A stretch of 64,000 nucleotides of DNA from Algiphilus sp. Its GTDB lineage: Bacteria; Pseudomonadota; Gammaproteobacteria; Nevskiales; Nevskiaceae. The stretch spans positions 62,001 through 126,000 of the forward strand of contig NZ_JAGLEJ010000030.1 in NCBI RefSeq assembly GCF_023145115.1, written 5' to 3'. A program made the position numbers and the translations under genes. The notes beneath the pieces are model-generated. The model searched no databases. It was not told where the DNA came from and saw only the letters and a list, made by a program, of their open reading frames with translations. Position 1 is the first letter of the stretch. Each line of letters opens with the position of its first letter. Below are positions 33,738-41,936 of the stretch, piece by piece.

Positions 33738-34460
33738 CTAGAAGCGGTAGCCGACGGACACGCCGAGCACCGGGTACAGATCGTACTCGTCGATATCGTC
33801 TTCCAGTGTCGCGCGCTCCGCTTCGAGCTGCTGGCGGAAGGCCTGTGCGCGCGGGTCGGCCGAGTTCACGTCGAAGGACGGCGCCAGAGGCGTGTCGGCG
33901 TCGCGCACCGAGCCGGTTGCCGAGGCGGTGGCCTGCGGGCTGCCCTGGTAGAGCACGCCGAGCTCGAGCTTGAAGTAGACGCTGTTGCGCTCGGCGTGTA
34001 CCGCGTTGCCCCAGCCGATGCCGATGTAGGGCGCGACCGATTCGAAGTCGATCCCGGCGCGCAGCTCGAAGGGGTCGTCCGGATCGGAGACGTAGGTGTT
34101 GCTGCCGACCTCGAAGGATTCGTTGCCGGTGGCTTCGCTGGCGCGCAGGTTGAGCTCGTTGCCGTTGCTCGCCAGCCCGCCGGTGATGTGGAATGCGCCG
34201 CCAAAGACATGGACATCGGCGAACAGGCCGACGGTGAGCAGATCGAGGTCGCCGTCGTAGTTGATGCCGTCTTCCTCGACGTCGTCGCTGTAGGTGAAGG
34301 TGCTGACCGGGATGCGCAGCACCAGGCGATCGAGCAGTCCGATCGAGAGTTCGGCGCCCAGTCCGAGCGTCGAGGCGCGCACGCCGGCGCCGATGTCGGC
34401 CGCGTGTACCGGGCCGATGCCGCCCGCGAGCAGGGCGAGCGTACTGATCCACCGTTTCAT
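33738..34460 (-). CDS. Hypothetical outer-membrane beta-barrel protein
   Basis: 240 residues. Signal peptide LALLAGGIGPVHA, then alternating amphipathic strands (GAELSIGLLDRLVLRIPVSTF, LLTVGLFADVHVFGGAFHITGGL, FELRAGIDFESVAPYIGIGWG, VYFKLELGVLYQGS) and a last strand YPVLGVSVGYRF ending in Phe. This is a small barrel of unknown ligand, compatible with 8-10 strands. GGGGGAGG is upstream of the ATG at 34460, at a rather long distance. It may be co-transcribed with the TauE/SafE and thioesterase genes. Confidence 0.78.
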   Translation of the reverse strand: MKRWISTLALLAGGIGPVHAADIGAGVRASTLGLGAELSIGLLDRLVLRIPVSTFTYSDDVEEDGINYDGDLDLLTVGLFADVHVFGGAFHITGGLASNGNELNLRASEATGNESFEVGSNTYVSDPDDPFELRAGIDFESVAPYIGIGWGNAVHAERNSVYFKLELGVLYQGSPQATASATGSVRDADTPLAPSFDVNSADPRAQAFRQQLEAERATLEDDIDEYDLYPVLGVSVGYRF

Positions 34461-34530
34461 GTTCCGATGCCTCCCCCGGGCGATTCGTCGCACAGGCGCG
34501 CAGTGTAGTGCGGCCACGGTCGTCACGCCG

Positions 34531-35046
34531 TCATCGCAGCGCCGAGGGGTCGGCGATGGCGAGCGCGAGATCGAAGTTGCGGTCCGTCGGGATGCGGGTC
34601 AGCGGGGCGCCCGACCACAGCACGAAGACGCGGCGCCCGTCGGGGTCGCGGTACCAGCCGGCGGCATAGCCCGGTGCGCGCAGGCGGCCGTCCGCCGTCA
34701 GCGTGTCGAAGGACAGGGGCGCTGCCGCGTCCGGCCGGAGCTGCTCGACGGGCAGCTCCACCAGGAAGGCACGACTCGCGCGCAGGTAGAAGGTGTCGTC
34801 GGTGCGCCAGGCGCCGTTGCTGCTGATGAGCCAGCTGCCCAGCGCGGCGATGGCGGCGCCGGTGAGGCCGACCGCGAGCTTGGCGCCGCCGCGCAGTGCC
34901 GGCGGCAGCCGCGCCGCCCGGTGCCGGAACAGGCTGTCGGCGAGCAGCACCACGCCGAGCGGCAGCAGGGCGCAGACCGTCAGCCAGAGCGCGGGCGCCA
35001 TGCCGGGCAGGGCAACGGCGAGCGGGTCGATGTCGGATGGATCCAC
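34531..35046 (-). CDS. Membrane protein with C-terminal PH-like domain
   Basis: 171 residues starting at a GTG with GGGA upstream. Two membrane helices (about 16-36 and 55-75), then a C-terminal segment GYAAGWYRDPDGRRVFVLWSGAPLTRIPTDRNFDLALAIADP that looks like bacterial PH-type domains, in which 'GWfr...gr.alvfl...rvv.iPT...y.lllSv' recurs. The function is unknown. It is divergent from the membrane protein gene at 35107. Confidence 0.55.
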   Translation of the reverse strand: MDPSDIDPLAVALPGMAPALWLTVCALLPLGVVLLADSLFRHRAARLPPALRGGAKLAVGLTGAAIAALGSWLISSNGAWRTDDTFYLRASRAFLVELPVEQLRPDAAAPLSFDTLTADGRLRAPGYAAGWYRDPDGRRVFVLWSGAPLTRIPTDRNFDLALAIADPSALR

Positions 35047-35106
35047 GATGCGGGTCCCGATGCGGTAAAGGTGCGATTATCGCCCGGCCAGAAAGGGAGA
35101 TCGGGC

Positions 35107-35574
35107 ATGGAATCATTGGCGGGTGCGGTGATGGAGCTTCCGGTACGCGTGGCGCTTTCGGCGTCGGGCGTGTTCCTGCTCGTAGGGTTGCTGACCGGCG
35201 TATGGAAGTACGCGGGCATGGCGCGCTCCTCCGACGCGCAGGCGCATCCCTATGTCGACATCGCGCATCGGGCCAGCCTGCTCTACAGCTTCGCCGCCCT
35301 GGTGATGGCCGCGCTGGCCGCGGTGTCGGCGTGGCCGATGGTGGTGGATCTGCACGCTGTGGTCTGGCCGCTGCTGTTCTTCGCGCTCGCCATCGGGACC
35401 TATGTCGTGCACGGCTGGCTGGGCGATACCGACAACCAGCTGCGCGCGCCGCATCGTCTCGGCACGCGGCGTCTGCCCGGCGCGATCGTGCACGGCTTCA
35501 TGCTGCTGCTGGTGGTGGCCGAGGTCGGCGGTGTCGCCGTGCTGGTGGCAGGCGCCTGGTGCACGCTCTGGTAG
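35107..35574 (+). CDS. Hypothetical four-helix membrane protein
   Basis: 155 residues with four hydrophobic segments (about 14-34, 56-76, 83-102 and 129-149); the loop VWKYAGMARSSDAQAHPYVDIAHRASLLYSF joins helices 1 and 2 and LGDTDNQLRAPHRLG joins 3 and 4. The His-rich loops suggest a metal or heme role is possible, but I know no family with certainty. The ATG has GGGAGA 7 bases upstream. It converges with the LysR-type gene 4 bases away. Confidence 0.65.
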   Translation: MESLAGAVMELPVRVALSASGVFLLVGLLTGVWKYAGMARSSDAQAHPYVDIAHRASLLYSFAALVMAALAAVSAWPMVVDLHAVVWPLLFFALAIGTYVVHGWLGDTDNQLRAPHRLGTRRLPGAIVHGFMLLLVVAEVGGVAVLVAGAWCTLW

Positions 35575-35578
35575 CGGT

Positions 35579-36505
35579 TCAGTCGCGGCCGTCGCAGTCG
35601 AAGCGCGCTTGCAGTGCGGCGTCATGCAGTAGGCGCTCGCGGAACCAGTTCAGCGCCAGGCCCTGTTCGCCGCTGCGCCATGCCACCAGCAGGCGGGTGC
35701 GCTCGCGCGGAACTTCCACCGCCAGCCGCCGCAGTCGGTCGTCGCGCAGCCAGGGATGCGCCAGATGGCGCGGCACGAAACCGGCTCCCAGGCCGTCGGC
35801 CTGTGCGCGGATCTTGTGCATGACGCCGGAGACCGCGAGGATCGGCTGCCCGTCCTGGACGCCGGAAGTGCGGGCTGCCAGCTTGCGCGCCGAGTCGGCA
35901 GCCACCACCGCACGGTGCGCGCGCAGCGCCGACGCCGGCAGCGGGCCGTCGCGCCGCTCCGCCTCCGCTACCAGCGGATGCGTCGGCGCACAGGCGAAAT
36001 CCCAGGTGATCTCGGCGAGCAGGCTGCTGCTGAGCCCGTAGCCGCCGGGCGGCTCGCCGCCGGCGATGGCAATGTCGGCGCGGCCACCGATCAGCGCGTC
36101 CCACGGGCCGCCGAGGGTCTCCTCGATGAGCCGCAGTTCGGTACGCGTCGCCAGTGCATCGAACTCCCGCACGGCCGGGAAGAGCCAGTCGATCGGCAGC
36201 ATGGCATCGACCGCGATGCCGAGGCGGGATTCCCAGCCCTCGCCGAGCTTGCGCAGGCGGTTGTCGGTGGCCTCCGCCTGCCGGAGCAGGGCGCGCGCTT
36301 CCTCGACGACCGCGCGTCCGGCATCGGTGAGCTGCATGCGGCGCCCGACGCGCTCGAACAGGGTGATGGCGTAGTCCGACTCCAGCTTCTGCACGGTGTA
36401 GGTCAGCGCAGATGGCACCCGGTGGAGCCGCTCGGCGGCGCGCGCGAAGCTGCCGGCGTCGGCGATGACCTCGAGAGTGCGCAGCGATTCGAGCGTCAGG
36501 CGCAT
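35579..36505 (-). CDS. LysR-type transcriptional regulator
   Basis: 308 residues. N-terminal winged helix: LESLRTLEVIADAGSFARAAERLHRVPSALTYTVQKLESDYAITLFERVGRRMQLTDAGR. Effector domain from about residue 90, with the conserved IAIAGGEPPGG and ITWDFACAPTHPLVAEAE strands. It is divergent from the azoreductase gene, with a palindrome in the intergenic region, so it probably regulates that gene. The effector is unknown, but flavodoxin-fold reductases next to LysR genes are often induced by quinones or azo compounds. Confidence 0.9.
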   Translation of the reverse strand: MRLTLESLRTLEVIADAGSFARAAERLHRVPSALTYTVQKLESDYAITLFERVGRRMQLTDAGRAVVEEARALLRQAEATDNRLRKLGEGWESRLGIAVDAMLPIDWLFPAVREFDALATRTELRLIEETLGGPWDALIGGRADIAIAGGEPPGGYGLSSSLLAEITWDFACAPTHPLVAEAERRDGPLPASALRAHRAVVAADSARKLAARTSGVQDGQPILAVSGVMHKIRAQADGLGAGFVPRHLAHPWLRDDRLRRLAVEVPRERTRLLVAWRSGEQGLALNWFRERLLHDAALQARFDCDGRD

Positions 36506-36524
36506 GGCACCAGCATATCGGTCC

Positions 36525-36539
36525 TTCAAATGCTTTGAA
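36525..36539. promoter_or_regulatory. Palindrome in the LysR/azoreductase gap, probable LysR site
   Basis: TTCAAATGCTTTGAA is a 15-bp palindrome (TTCAAA, TGC, TTTGAA) in the 105-base gap between the two divergent starts. A second overlapping inverted repeat, TGAAAG and CTTTCA separated by seven bases, follows at 36536-36554. The pair of closely spaced sites has the layout expected for a LysR recognition and activation site, although the classic T-N11-A core must be tested. Confidence 0.5.
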
Positions 36540-36610
36540 AGCGGAGTTCTTTCATGTCCGCTATTCATTGCACGGGTCCGGCCATACCGTTGCTGCACGT
36601 TTCAGCAGAG

Positions 36611-37261
36611 ATGAAAGTCATGGCCGTTCACGTCGTCCGCTACACCCCGCGCACCGGGTCGCGCACCGCGCGCCTGCTGGAGCACGCCATTGCCCAGCTC
36701 GATCCGGCACCCGTCGTCACCGATCTCGCGACGACACTCCCGCCGCTGTTCGATACCACCCGGGTGGACGGCTACGTGGCGCGGAACTACGGCGGCATCG
36801 AACCGGCCGCCGAGACCGCGGCGGCACTCGCGCCCATGGATCGGTACGTCGAGCAGTTGCGCGCGGCCGACCGGATCATCCTGGCGACACCGATGTACAA
36901 CTTCGGGCTGCCGGCCGCGGTCAAGGCCTGGTTCGATGCTGTCATCCAGAGGGACCGCACCTGGACCGTGCGCGACGGTGCTTACGAGGGCTGGCTCACC
37001 GGGCACCGGGCGCTGCTGATCACCACCAGCAGCGGCCAGTACGAGGATGGGCCGGGCAGCTACGACCTGCTGACGCCGACGGTGCGGCAGCTCTTCGGCT
37101 TCATGGGCTTCGCCGGCGTCGACGTGGTGGCCGGGCAGGGTACCGCCGCGCCGGCCGAGGTCGTGGACCGCCGCATGGCACAGGCGCGTGCCGAGATCGA
37201 TCGCGTCATCGCGGCGTGGAAGTCGGAGGCGCCTACCAGTAGAGCGCAGCCTGCACGCTGA
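36611..37261 (+). CDS. FMN-dependent NADH:quinone/azo reductase (AzoR-like)
   Basis: 216-residue flavodoxin-fold enzyme. It starts with VHVVRYTPRTGSRTARLLEHAIAQL, the phosphate-binding loop of the AzoR family (here Arg-Thr-Gly-Ser-Arg), and continues with MYNFGLPAAVKAWFDAVIQRDRTW, the family FMN-contact motif, then TTSSGQYEDG and GFMGFAGV. It reduces quinones or azo dyes by two-electron transfer. I chose the ATG at 36611, where the family begins; the in-frame ATG at 36554 would add a 19-residue lead. Convergent with, and overlapping the end of, the DUF3187 gene by 29 bases. Confidence 0.9.
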   Translation: MKVMAVHVVRYTPRTGSRTARLLEHAIAQLDPAPVVTDLATTLPPLFDTTRVDGYVARNYGGIEPAAETAAALAPMDRYVEQLRAADRIILATPMYNFGLPAAVKAWFDAVIQRDRTWTVRDGAYEGWLTGHRALLITTSSGQYEDGPGSYDLLTPTVRQLFGFMGFAGVDVVAGQGTAAPAEVVDRRMAQARAEIDRVIAAWKSEAPTSRAQPAR

Positions 37262-38183
37262 AGTCGGGCGATGCGTAGACGCCCAGGTCCTCCTGGAACA
37301 GCAGGTGCAGGCGCGTCTTTCCGGGGAGCCGGAAGACAGCGCCCACCGACAGCTGGACACTGTCGCGTCCCAGCGTGTTGATGTCGGTGTCGGAGAAGGA
37401 GGCGCGGTGGGCATAGACCTGCGTCACGGCCCGCATCCAGTCGAACAGGCGCAGCCCGATGCCCGCGCCGCCGAAGGGAATGGTGCGGCGCTGGCGGTCG
37501 GGCAGGATGTCGCCCGGTTCGCTCACCGCCACGCCACCCGAGAGGAAGGCGTCCAGCGGGCCGGCGGCGAAGCGCCGGGTGGCCCAGACGGCGGCGCCGA
37601 TGGCGCCGCCGCCGGCCAGCTTGTCGCCGTCGCCGGTCGGAACCTGCAGGTGGGCGCCCAGCAGCCAGCGCTCGGCCGGCTCCCAGTGCCATGCCACTTC
37701 GAGATCGCCGATGCGCGTGCCCTTGTCGTCCACCCGCAGCAGGGTCTCGCCGTTCTCGGCGTACGCGAACAGGTAACGGTCATCGACCGCGAACTCGCGG
37801 CCGCCGTTGGGCAGGCCGAAGAAGTCGTGCCAGTCGCTGATGGTGCCGTCGAGGAAGCCGCCACCCTGGTGCAGCACCGGCAGGCGGACGGACCAGTGCG
37901 TGGCCGCGGTGAAACGGCCGCTGGCGGACAGCGTGAGCTTGGCGACCTCGCCGTCGGCGAGCAGGGCTTCGTCAGCCGCCTGCAGATTGGCGTACTCGTT
38001 ACTGAGATCGAGGCGGGTGCCGAAGTCGAGCTGGCCCGGTTCCGGCGAGTCGGGCGCCAGAACCGGCAGGGGCACGGCACGCGCGAGCTGGTTCTCGTTG
38101 CGCACCTGGAAGTAGTCGGCGGCGCCGGCGATGGCCGGCATGCACAACGCCACCAGGGCGCTGCAGGCGCTACGAAACAGCAT
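37233..38183 (-). CDS. DUF3187-family outer-membrane protein
   Basis: 316 residues from the ATG at 38183, where LFRSACSALVALCMPAIAGA forms a standard signal peptide; a further upstream ATG at 38198 adds five residues. The body is beta-barrel-like (VRNENQLARAVPLPVL at the N-terminus, then FGTRLDLSNEYANLQ, WSVRLPVLHQGGGFLDGTISDWHDFFGLPNGGR, and a VYASPDFSVQAALYW terminus). The WHD(F)FGLPNG region is the family hallmark. Function unknown. The 3' end overlaps the azoreductase stop on the other strand. Confidence 0.82.
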   Translation of the reverse strand: MLFRSACSALVALCMPAIAGAADYFQVRNENQLARAVPLPVLAPDSPEPGQLDFGTRLDLSNEYANLQAADEALLADGEVAKLTLSASGRFTAATHWSVRLPVLHQGGGFLDGTISDWHDFFGLPNGGREFAVDDRYLFAYAENGETLLRVDDKGTRIGDLEVAWHWEPAERWLLGAHLQVPTGDGDKLAGGGAIGAAVWATRRFAAGPLDAFLSGGVAVSEPGDILPDRQRRTIPFGGAGIGLRLFDWMRAVTQVYAHRASFSDTDINTLGRDSVQLSVGAVFRLPGKTRLHLLFQEDLGVYASPDFSVQAALYW

Positions 38184-38302
38184 GGACGGGTCCGGCATAG
38201 GGGATGGCTGTGCAGAGCATAGCGGATGGTGATCGGAAAGCCCGGGCGCGTCTGCTAACATCGCGCGCCCGATTCGCCCATATCGCCGCAGCAGGTGCTG
38301 CC

Positions 38303-39370
38303 ATGTCCGCCGTAACCGAAAACACCCGTATCCGCAGTGTGCGGCCCGTTTCCACGCCCGCCGAGGTGCAGGGCGAGTACCCGCTTTCGCAGGCGGCCAT
38401 CGATACCGTGCTGAGCGCGCGCCGCGAGATCCAGGAGATCCTCGCCGGCCAGAGCGATCGTCTGCTGGTCGTGGTTGGTCCGTGCTCGATCCACGATCCC
38501 AAGGCCGCGCTCGAGTACGCCGAGCACCTCCGTGCGCTGCGCGAGCAGCTGTCGCGCGACCTGCTGGTGGTGATGCGGGTGTACTTCGAGAAGCCGCGCA
38601 CCACCGTCGGCTGGAAGGGACTCATCAATGACCCGACGCTCGACGACAGCTACCACATCGACACCGGCCTGCGTACCGCGCGCAAGCTGCTGCTGCAGCT
38701 CACCGAGTCCGGCGTGCCGGCGGGCGTCGAGTTCCTCGACATCCTCACGCCGCAGTACCTCGCCGATCTGGTGAGCTGGGGCGCCATCGGCGCCCGCACC
38801 ACCGAGTCGCAGCTGCATCGCGAGATGGCCTCCGGCCTGTCGTGCCCGGTCGGCTTCAAGAACGGCACCGACGGATCGGTGAAGCTGGCGGTCGATGCGG
38901 TGATGTCGGCGGCGCATCCGCACCACTTCCTGTCGATGACCCGCGACGGCCAGACCGGCATCTTCGAGACCACCGGCAACGAGGATTGTCATCTGATCCT
39001 GCGTGGCGGTTCGAGCGGCACCAACTACGATGCCGCGAGCGTCGATGCCGCCTGCGCGGCGCTGGCGAAGGCCGGCCTGCCCGAGCATCTGATGATCGAC
39101 TTCTCGCACGCCAACAGCCAGAAGCAGCATCGCCGCCAGATCAATGTCGCCCAGGACGTGGGCGCTCAGATCGCCGACGGCGACGACCGCATCATCGGCG
39201 TCATGATCGAGTCCCATCTCCAGGAAGGGCGCCAGGATCTGGGCGGCGATCTGGTCTACGGCCAGTCCGTCACCGACGCCTGCATCGGCTGGGACGACAC
39301 CGTTTCGGTGCTGCGCGAGCTCGCCGGCTTCGTGGCGCAGCGCCGCAAGCGCCTGGTCGAGACGGCCTGA
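38303..39370 (+). CDS. 3-deoxy-D-arabino-heptulosonate 7-phosphate synthase, class I
   Basis: 355 residues; catalyses PEP plus erythrose 4-phosphate to DAHP, the first step of the shikimate pathway. Motifs: VVGPCSIHDP (PEP site and metal Cys), VYFEKPRTTVGWKG, GARTTESQLHREMASGLSCPVGFKNGT, FETTGNEDCHLILRGG and DFSHANSQKQ, all at the usual class I positions. It is of the AroF/G/H type; which feedback amino acid controls it cannot be told. CAGG precedes the ATG. A strong hairpin follows the stop. Confidence 0.97.
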   Translation: MSAVTENTRIRSVRPVSTPAEVQGEYPLSQAAIDTVLSARREIQEILAGQSDRLLVVVGPCSIHDPKAALEYAEHLRALREQLSRDLLVVMRVYFEKPRTTVGWKGLINDPTLDDSYHIDTGLRTARKLLLQLTESGVPAGVEFLDILTPQYLADLVSWGAIGARTTESQLHREMASGLSCPVGFKNGTDGSVKLAVDAVMSAAHPHHFLSMTRDGQTGIFETTGNEDCHLILRGGSSGTNYDAASVDAACAALAKAGLPEHLMIDFSHANSQKQHRRQINVAQDVGAQIADGDDRIIGVMIESHLQEGRQDLGGDLVYGQSVTDACIGWDDTVSVLRELAGFVAQRRKRLVETA

Positions 39371-39383
39371 GTCGACCCTTCGC

Positions 39384-39413
39384 GTGACGGTCCGGCGTGC
39401 GCCGGACCGTCAC
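39384..39413 (+). terminator. Strong hairpin after the DAHP synthase gene
   Basis: A 13-bp perfect stem (GTGACGGTCCGGC and its complement, loop GTGC) lies 14 bases after the stop. It is not followed by a T-run, only by ATTGCTG and an A-rich stretch, so it may be a weaker intrinsic terminator or an mRNA-stabilising hairpin. Confidence 0.6.
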
Positions 39414-39521
39414 ATTGCTGAAAAATTACGCTTACCTCCGGCGTCGCGCGCCCCCTAGCCTGACCGGGAAAGCGTGGCAACCGTGTGCCGCGCGCATCCA
39501 ATGACGGTATTCGGGGTCGAT

Positions 39522-41846
39522 ATGCGTGATTCGAGGGGGATGACGCGCGCTGCAACGCGTGCGGGGCTGGGTGTGCTTCTGCTCGGCGGGGCCGTACTGA
39601 CCGGCTGCGGCGGGAGCAATCCGGGTGAAGAATCCGGTGACGGCGGCGTGGTCGTGCCATCCACGCAGACGCGCTATTCGCTCGCGGGCGGCTGCTTCGC
39701 CCTGCGGTCCAATGATCGCGATGCCTTCATCGCCAAGCGCGACGGCAACTACGTGGCCGATGCCACCGCGGTGGACGAGGCCGAGCCCTTCTACTTCCGT
39801 GCCAGCGCGCTCGGCGACTACCTGCTCTACGACCACGAGGCGGAGTTCCTCGGCATCAGCGATCCGCTCGGCGAACTGCTCGATGGCGCCGGCAACTTCG
39901 TCGGGACCGTCGGCGAGATCCTCGCGGGTGTCGGCGACACGCTCGGTGTCATCGACCCGCTGCGGCGCATCGGCGGCGTGCTGCGCACCATCGGTGCGGA
40001 CGTGGTCGGGGGTATCGGCGACACGGTCGGTGGGGTCGAGGTGAACCCGGCGCTCGGCGCGCGTCGCAACGCCAGCGATCTCGCCATCTGGACGGTCCAG
40101 CGCCCGGAGGGCGGGCGCTTCACGCTCGCCAACGGCGTCAGTGGCCAGCGCCTGGCCGCGACCGACGATACCGGCGCGCTGGTACTGGCCGAGGAAGCCG
40201 TGCTGGGCGAGGCCGGTACCTTCGATCTGGTCGCCACCGAAGGCTGCGCCGAGTTCCCGGAGGTGACGACCAATGCGCACGGCGAGCCCTTCTCGGGTAC
40301 CAATGCCGACGGGTCGCTCAAGGGCATCGCCGATACCCACATCCATATCGGTGCCTACGAGTTCATCGGCGGCCGCGTCAACTATGGCGAGCCCTTCCAC
40401 AAGTTCGGCGTGACCACCGCGCTGGACAACTGCGCGGTCAACCACGGTCCGCAGGGCACGACCGGTCTGATCGAGCACTTCACCTCGGGCAGTCCGCTGC
40501 CGCTGCGCCTGCACGACACCCAGGGCTGGCCGACCTTCCGGGACTGGCCGCATCACTCGTCGCTGCAGCATCACCAGACCTACTACAAGTGGATCGAGCG
40601 CATGTGGATGGGCGGTCTGCGGTTCATGGTCAACCACATGACCGGCAACGAGACCCTGTGCCAGATCTACCCGCTGGTGCGCAACGACTGCGACCCGATG
40701 GAGAATGCACGCCTGCAGATCAAGCGCATGCACGAGCTGCAGGACTACATCGATGCGCAGGAGGGCGGCCCGGGTCGCGGCTTCTTCCGCATCGTCGAGT
40801 CCCCGGCGGAGGCGCGCGAGGTGATCGCCGACGGCAAGCTCGCGGTGATGCTGGGCCTGGAGTTCTCGCATCTGTTCAACTGCAAGTCCTATCTCGGCCA
40901 GCCCACCTGCTCGCGCGAGGAGATCGACCGCCAGCTGGACGAGTTCATCGAGCTCGGCATCCGCGCGATCTTCCCGATCCATCGCTTCGACAACGCCTTC
41001 GGCGGTGCCTACAACGGCACCGGCATCACCGAGACCGTCATTTCCGTCGGCAACGTGCTCGCGACCGGACAGCCCTTCGCACTGGAAGCGTGCGGGCCCG
41101 AGGAGGAGGAGCAGACCGACCAGCCCGGGCCGAACCTCTTCGAGTCGCTGCTGCTGACGGTGTCGTTCTATCTCGACGCGCTACCCGGCCTCACCGATCT
41201 CAACGCGATCCTGAACCCGGTCGGCGGCCAGCCCCAGTGCAACGCGCGCGGCATGACCGACATGGGCACCTACCTCATCGACCGGCTCATCGATCGCAAT
41301 ATCCTGATCGAGGTCGACCACATGGGTACGCGTGTGCGCGACAAGGCGCTGCAGATCCTCGAGGCGCGCGGCTACCCGGGCGTGGTGTCCAGCCACGGCT
41401 TCCTGACCAGCTCGCGCGCCGAGCAGCGTCTGGTGGACCTCGGCGGCATGGTCAACGACTTCGCGTCGACGGCGGGCAACTGGGCGGACCGCATCAACGG
41501 CATCGCCGAGTACGAGAACCCGGACTACTTCTTCGCCACCGGCTTCTCGTCCGACATCAACGGCATCGCCACGCAGCCCGGTCCACGCGGCAACGCGGCC
41601 GACGCGCCGCTGCAGTACCCGTTCTCGTCGTACTACGGCGATGTCGAGTTCGAGCGTCAGATCAGCGGCGAGCGCGTCTTCGACCTCAACAGCGACGGTG
41701 TCGCCCACTACGGTCTCTATCCCGATCTCATCGCCGACATGCAGCAGAACGGCGGCGAGAACGGGCGCAAGGCGGTGGACATCCTCTTCCGCTCGGCCGA
41801 GGCCTACATCCAGATGTGGGAGCGCGCCGAGGCGTACGAGCGCTGA
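39522..41846 (+). CDS. Large lipoprotein with membrane dipeptidase (M19)-like domain
   Basis: 774 residues. The start was chosen for GGGG seven bases upstream; other ATG codons (39474, 39501, 39540) are possible. Signal and lipobox LGVLLLGGAVLTGC (Cys about residue 27). Residues 45-265 are a novel lead with two similar repeats (CFALRSNDRDAFIAK; FTLANGVSGQRLAA) resembling beta-trefoil modules. Then a metal-dependent hydrolase domain: GIADTHIHIGAY (metal-binding HxH), AVMLGLEFSHLFNC, IRAIFPIHRFDNAFGG, LIEVDHMGTRVRDKALQ, VVSSHGF and FSSDINGIA, which match the order of M19 dipeptidase motifs. A second hairpin follows the stop. Substrate unknown. Confidence 0.75.
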   Translation: MRDSRGMTRAATRAGLGVLLLGGAVLTGCGGSNPGEESGDGGVVVPSTQTRYSLAGGCFALRSNDRDAFIAKRDGNYVADATAVDEAEPFYFRASALGDYLLYDHEAEFLGISDPLGELLDGAGNFVGTVGEILAGVGDTLGVIDPLRRIGGVLRTIGADVVGGIGDTVGGVEVNPALGARRNASDLAIWTVQRPEGGRFTLANGVSGQRLAATDDTGALVLAEEAVLGEAGTFDLVATEGCAEFPEVTTNAHGEPFSGTNADGSLKGIADTHIHIGAYEFIGGRVNYGEPFHKFGVTTALDNCAVNHGPQGTTGLIEHFTSGSPLPLRLHDTQGWPTFRDWPHHSSLQHHQTYYKWIERMWMGGLRFMVNHMTGNETLCQIYPLVRNDCDPMENARLQIKRMHELQDYIDAQEGGPGRGFFRIVESPAEAREVIADGKLAVMLGLEFSHLFNCKSYLGQPTCSREEIDRQLDEFIELGIRAIFPIHRFDNAFGGAYNGTGITETVISVGNVLATGQPFALEACGPEEEEQTDQPGPNLFESLLLTVSFYLDALPGLTDLNAILNPVGGQPQCNARGMTDMGTYLIDRLIDRNILIEVDHMGTRVRDKALQILEARGYPGVVSSHGFLTSSRAEQRLVDLGGMVNDFASTAGNWADRINGIAEYENPDYFFATGFSSDINGIATQPGPRGNAADAPLQYPFSSYYGDVEFERQISGERVFDLNSDGVAHYGLYPDLIADMQQNGGENGRKAVDILFRSAEAYIQMWERAEAYER

Positions 41847-41854
41847 CACGCCAT

Positions 41855-41890
41855 CGCCGGCCGGTGTCGACGCACGGACACCGGCCGGCG
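41855..41890. terminator. Long hairpin between convergent genes
   Basis: Perfect 14-bp inverted repeat, with arms 41855-41868 and 41877-41890, loop GACGCACG, placed between the M19-like gene and the convergent methyltransferase gene. It could serve both directions as a bidirectional terminator. No T-tract on either strand. Confidence 0.55.
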
Positions 41891-41936
41891 GCATCGCGCC
41901 CGCCCGCGCGACGTGCGCGATGCGGCGCGCCGACCG

